Assembly: GCF_900115015.1 (NCBI RefSeq) | Contig: NZ_FOUZ01000001.1 | Location: forward strand, 1-64,000 | DNA length: 64,000 nt | Direction: 5' to 3' | From: Algoriella xinjiangensis | Lineage (GTDB): Bacteria; Bacteroidota; Bacteroidia; Flavobacteriales; Weeksellaceae | Shown here: one piece after another, positions 63,308 through 64,000 of the stretch | Layout of the letters: every line of letters starts with the position of its first letter | Numbering within the stretch: the stretch's first letter is position 1 | The notes under the pieces: model-generated | The model's input: only the letters and a program-made list of their open reading frames with translations | What the model was told of the DNA's origin: nothing | The model's database searches: none | Translations under genes and position numbers: made by a program

Positions 63308-64000
63308 ATGCCTTGGAATCCAGAAATTTATAATACCTTCAAAAATGTGCGTTATCAACCATTTTATGATTTGGCTGCACTTATTACCGACGAAAATTTA
63401 ACTAATTGTGTAGATGTTGGTTGCGGAACTGGAGAACAAACGGCTATTTTGACTGAAAAATTTAAACAAGCTAATTTCTTAGGTATTGATTCTTCGGAAG
63501 AAATGCTTGAAAAATCGAAAGAATTAGAACATGAAAATTTGCATTTTGAACAAGTTACGATAGAAGATTTTGCAAATTCTGATTCAAAATATGATTTAAT
63601 TTTTAGTAATGCAGCCTTGCAATGGTCGGATAATCATGTTGAATTATTTCCTAAATTGATTTCAAAACTGAATGATAATGGTCAATTTGCGGTTCAAATG
63701 CCTTGTCAAAAGGAAAACATTTTAAATTTTATTTTGAGTGAATTGGTACAAGAGCAACCTTATTCGGATTTTTTGAGTGGTTATCACCGAGAATCTCCCT
63801 TATTAAGCATTGATGAATATGCAAAAATTATGTTTGACGAAGGTTTGAAAGATTTAAATATCAGTTTGCGTGTCTATCCTATTTATGCAGATGACGAAAC
63901 TGATTTGTATAATTTTATTTCTGGATCAGCTTTAATTCCTTACATGGAAAGATTTACGGTACATGAACAAGAACTTTTTGTGAAAGAATTTATGCGTCGA
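63308..64000 (+). CDS. SAM-dependent methyltransferase, Tam-like (3' end outside window)
   Basis: Open frame from the ATG at 63308 to the window edge, at least 231 residues without a stop. It opens MPWNPEIYNTFKNVRYQPF, like trans-aconitate 2-methyltransferase. SAM motif I VDVGCGTGEQT (about 37-47), acid in LGIDSSEEMLEKS, and FSNAALQWSDNH. The product is incomplete in this window. BioC-type methyltransferases share this fold, so a role in pimeloyl synthesis cannot be excluded. Confidence 0.82.
   Translation, partial: MPWNPEIYNTFKNVRYQPFYDLAALITDENLTNCVDVGCGTGEQTAILTEKFKQANFLGIDSSEEMLEKSKELEHENLHFEQVTIEDFANSDSKYDLIFSNAALQWSDNHVELFPKLISKLNDNGQFAVQMPCQKENILNFILSELVQEQPYSDFLSGYHRESPLLSIDEYAKIMFDEGLKDLNISLRVYPIYADDETDLYNFISGSALIPYMERFTVHEQELFVKEFMRR

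Noticed and set aside
1-64000. CRISPR arrays, tRNA and rRNA genes, transposases
   Set aside because: No regularly spaced repeats, no tRNA-type cloverleaf ends, no rRNA segments and no transposase motifs were recognised in the reading.

Overview
The window is AT-rich chromosomal DNA of a member of the Bacteroidota, most likely class Flavobacteriia. A Weeksellaceae-type organism such as Empedobacter would fit, but the genus is inference. Evidence: SusC/SusD and TonB-dependent receptors; Nramp fused to a universal stress domain; CtlX-type hydrolases; very AT-rich intergenic DNA; genes without clear Shine-Dalgarno sequences; and many starts preceded by the Bacteroidota sigma-factor -7 box TAnnTTTG, sometimes with a TTG about 20 bases upstream. 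Most transcription units end in clear stem-loops flanked by A/T runs. I saw no rRNA, tRNA, CRISPR array, transposase or phage gene.

Layout. 0-2.3 kb: a TonB-dependent receptor cut short near the left edge, then about 570 bases of AT-rich DNA with a long inverted repeat. 2.3-9.7 kb: housekeeping genes (ffh, hemB, trmD), an alpha/beta hydrolase, an exported deformylase-like protein with a DoxX protein, and small exported proteins. 9.7-13.7 kb: a phytase-like lipoprotein with its own TonB receptor. 13.8-16.7 kb: two arginine/citrulline-type hydrolases and an amidohydrolase. 17.6-27.5 kb: relA/spoT, Nramp-Usp transporter, exported catalase with an ankyrin partner, recG and a thioredoxin-fold protein. 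29-33.7 kb: a biotin operon whose first gene encodes a ferritin-like di-iron protein, followed by bioF, bioD, bioB, bioA.

33.9-43.7 kb is a nutrient-acquisition locus: LytS-type histidine kinase, secreted zinc metalloprotease, SusC, SusD (with a late frameshift) and a LytTR response regulator. Phased direct repeats lie between the kinase and the protease. 44-49.7 kb is one 1900-residue DUF4011-type helicase with a transglutaminase-like N-terminal region and a nuclease-like C-terminal region. 49.9-52.5 kb is an organic-peroxide module (ohrR, ohr, DUF1304, nitroreductase) with a palindromic operator, plus a TlpA-like protein. 52.6-57.6 kb carries a pair of related membrane proteins, two potassium-channel-type genes (TMEM175-like and KirBac-like) and small conserved genes.

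57.6-61.6 kb looks accessory: a SatD-like protein with cyclase-type palm motifs coupled to a small membrane protein, a DoxX-like membrane protein, a uracil-DNA-glycosylase-like protein and a Sel1-repeat protein. The window ends with a CPA1 sodium/proton antiporter and the start of a Tam-like methyltransferase.

Best candidates for undescribed biology: the di-iron protein in the biotin operon, the kinase/protease/SusCD/regulator locus with its repeats, and the SatD-like plus membrane-protein pair.
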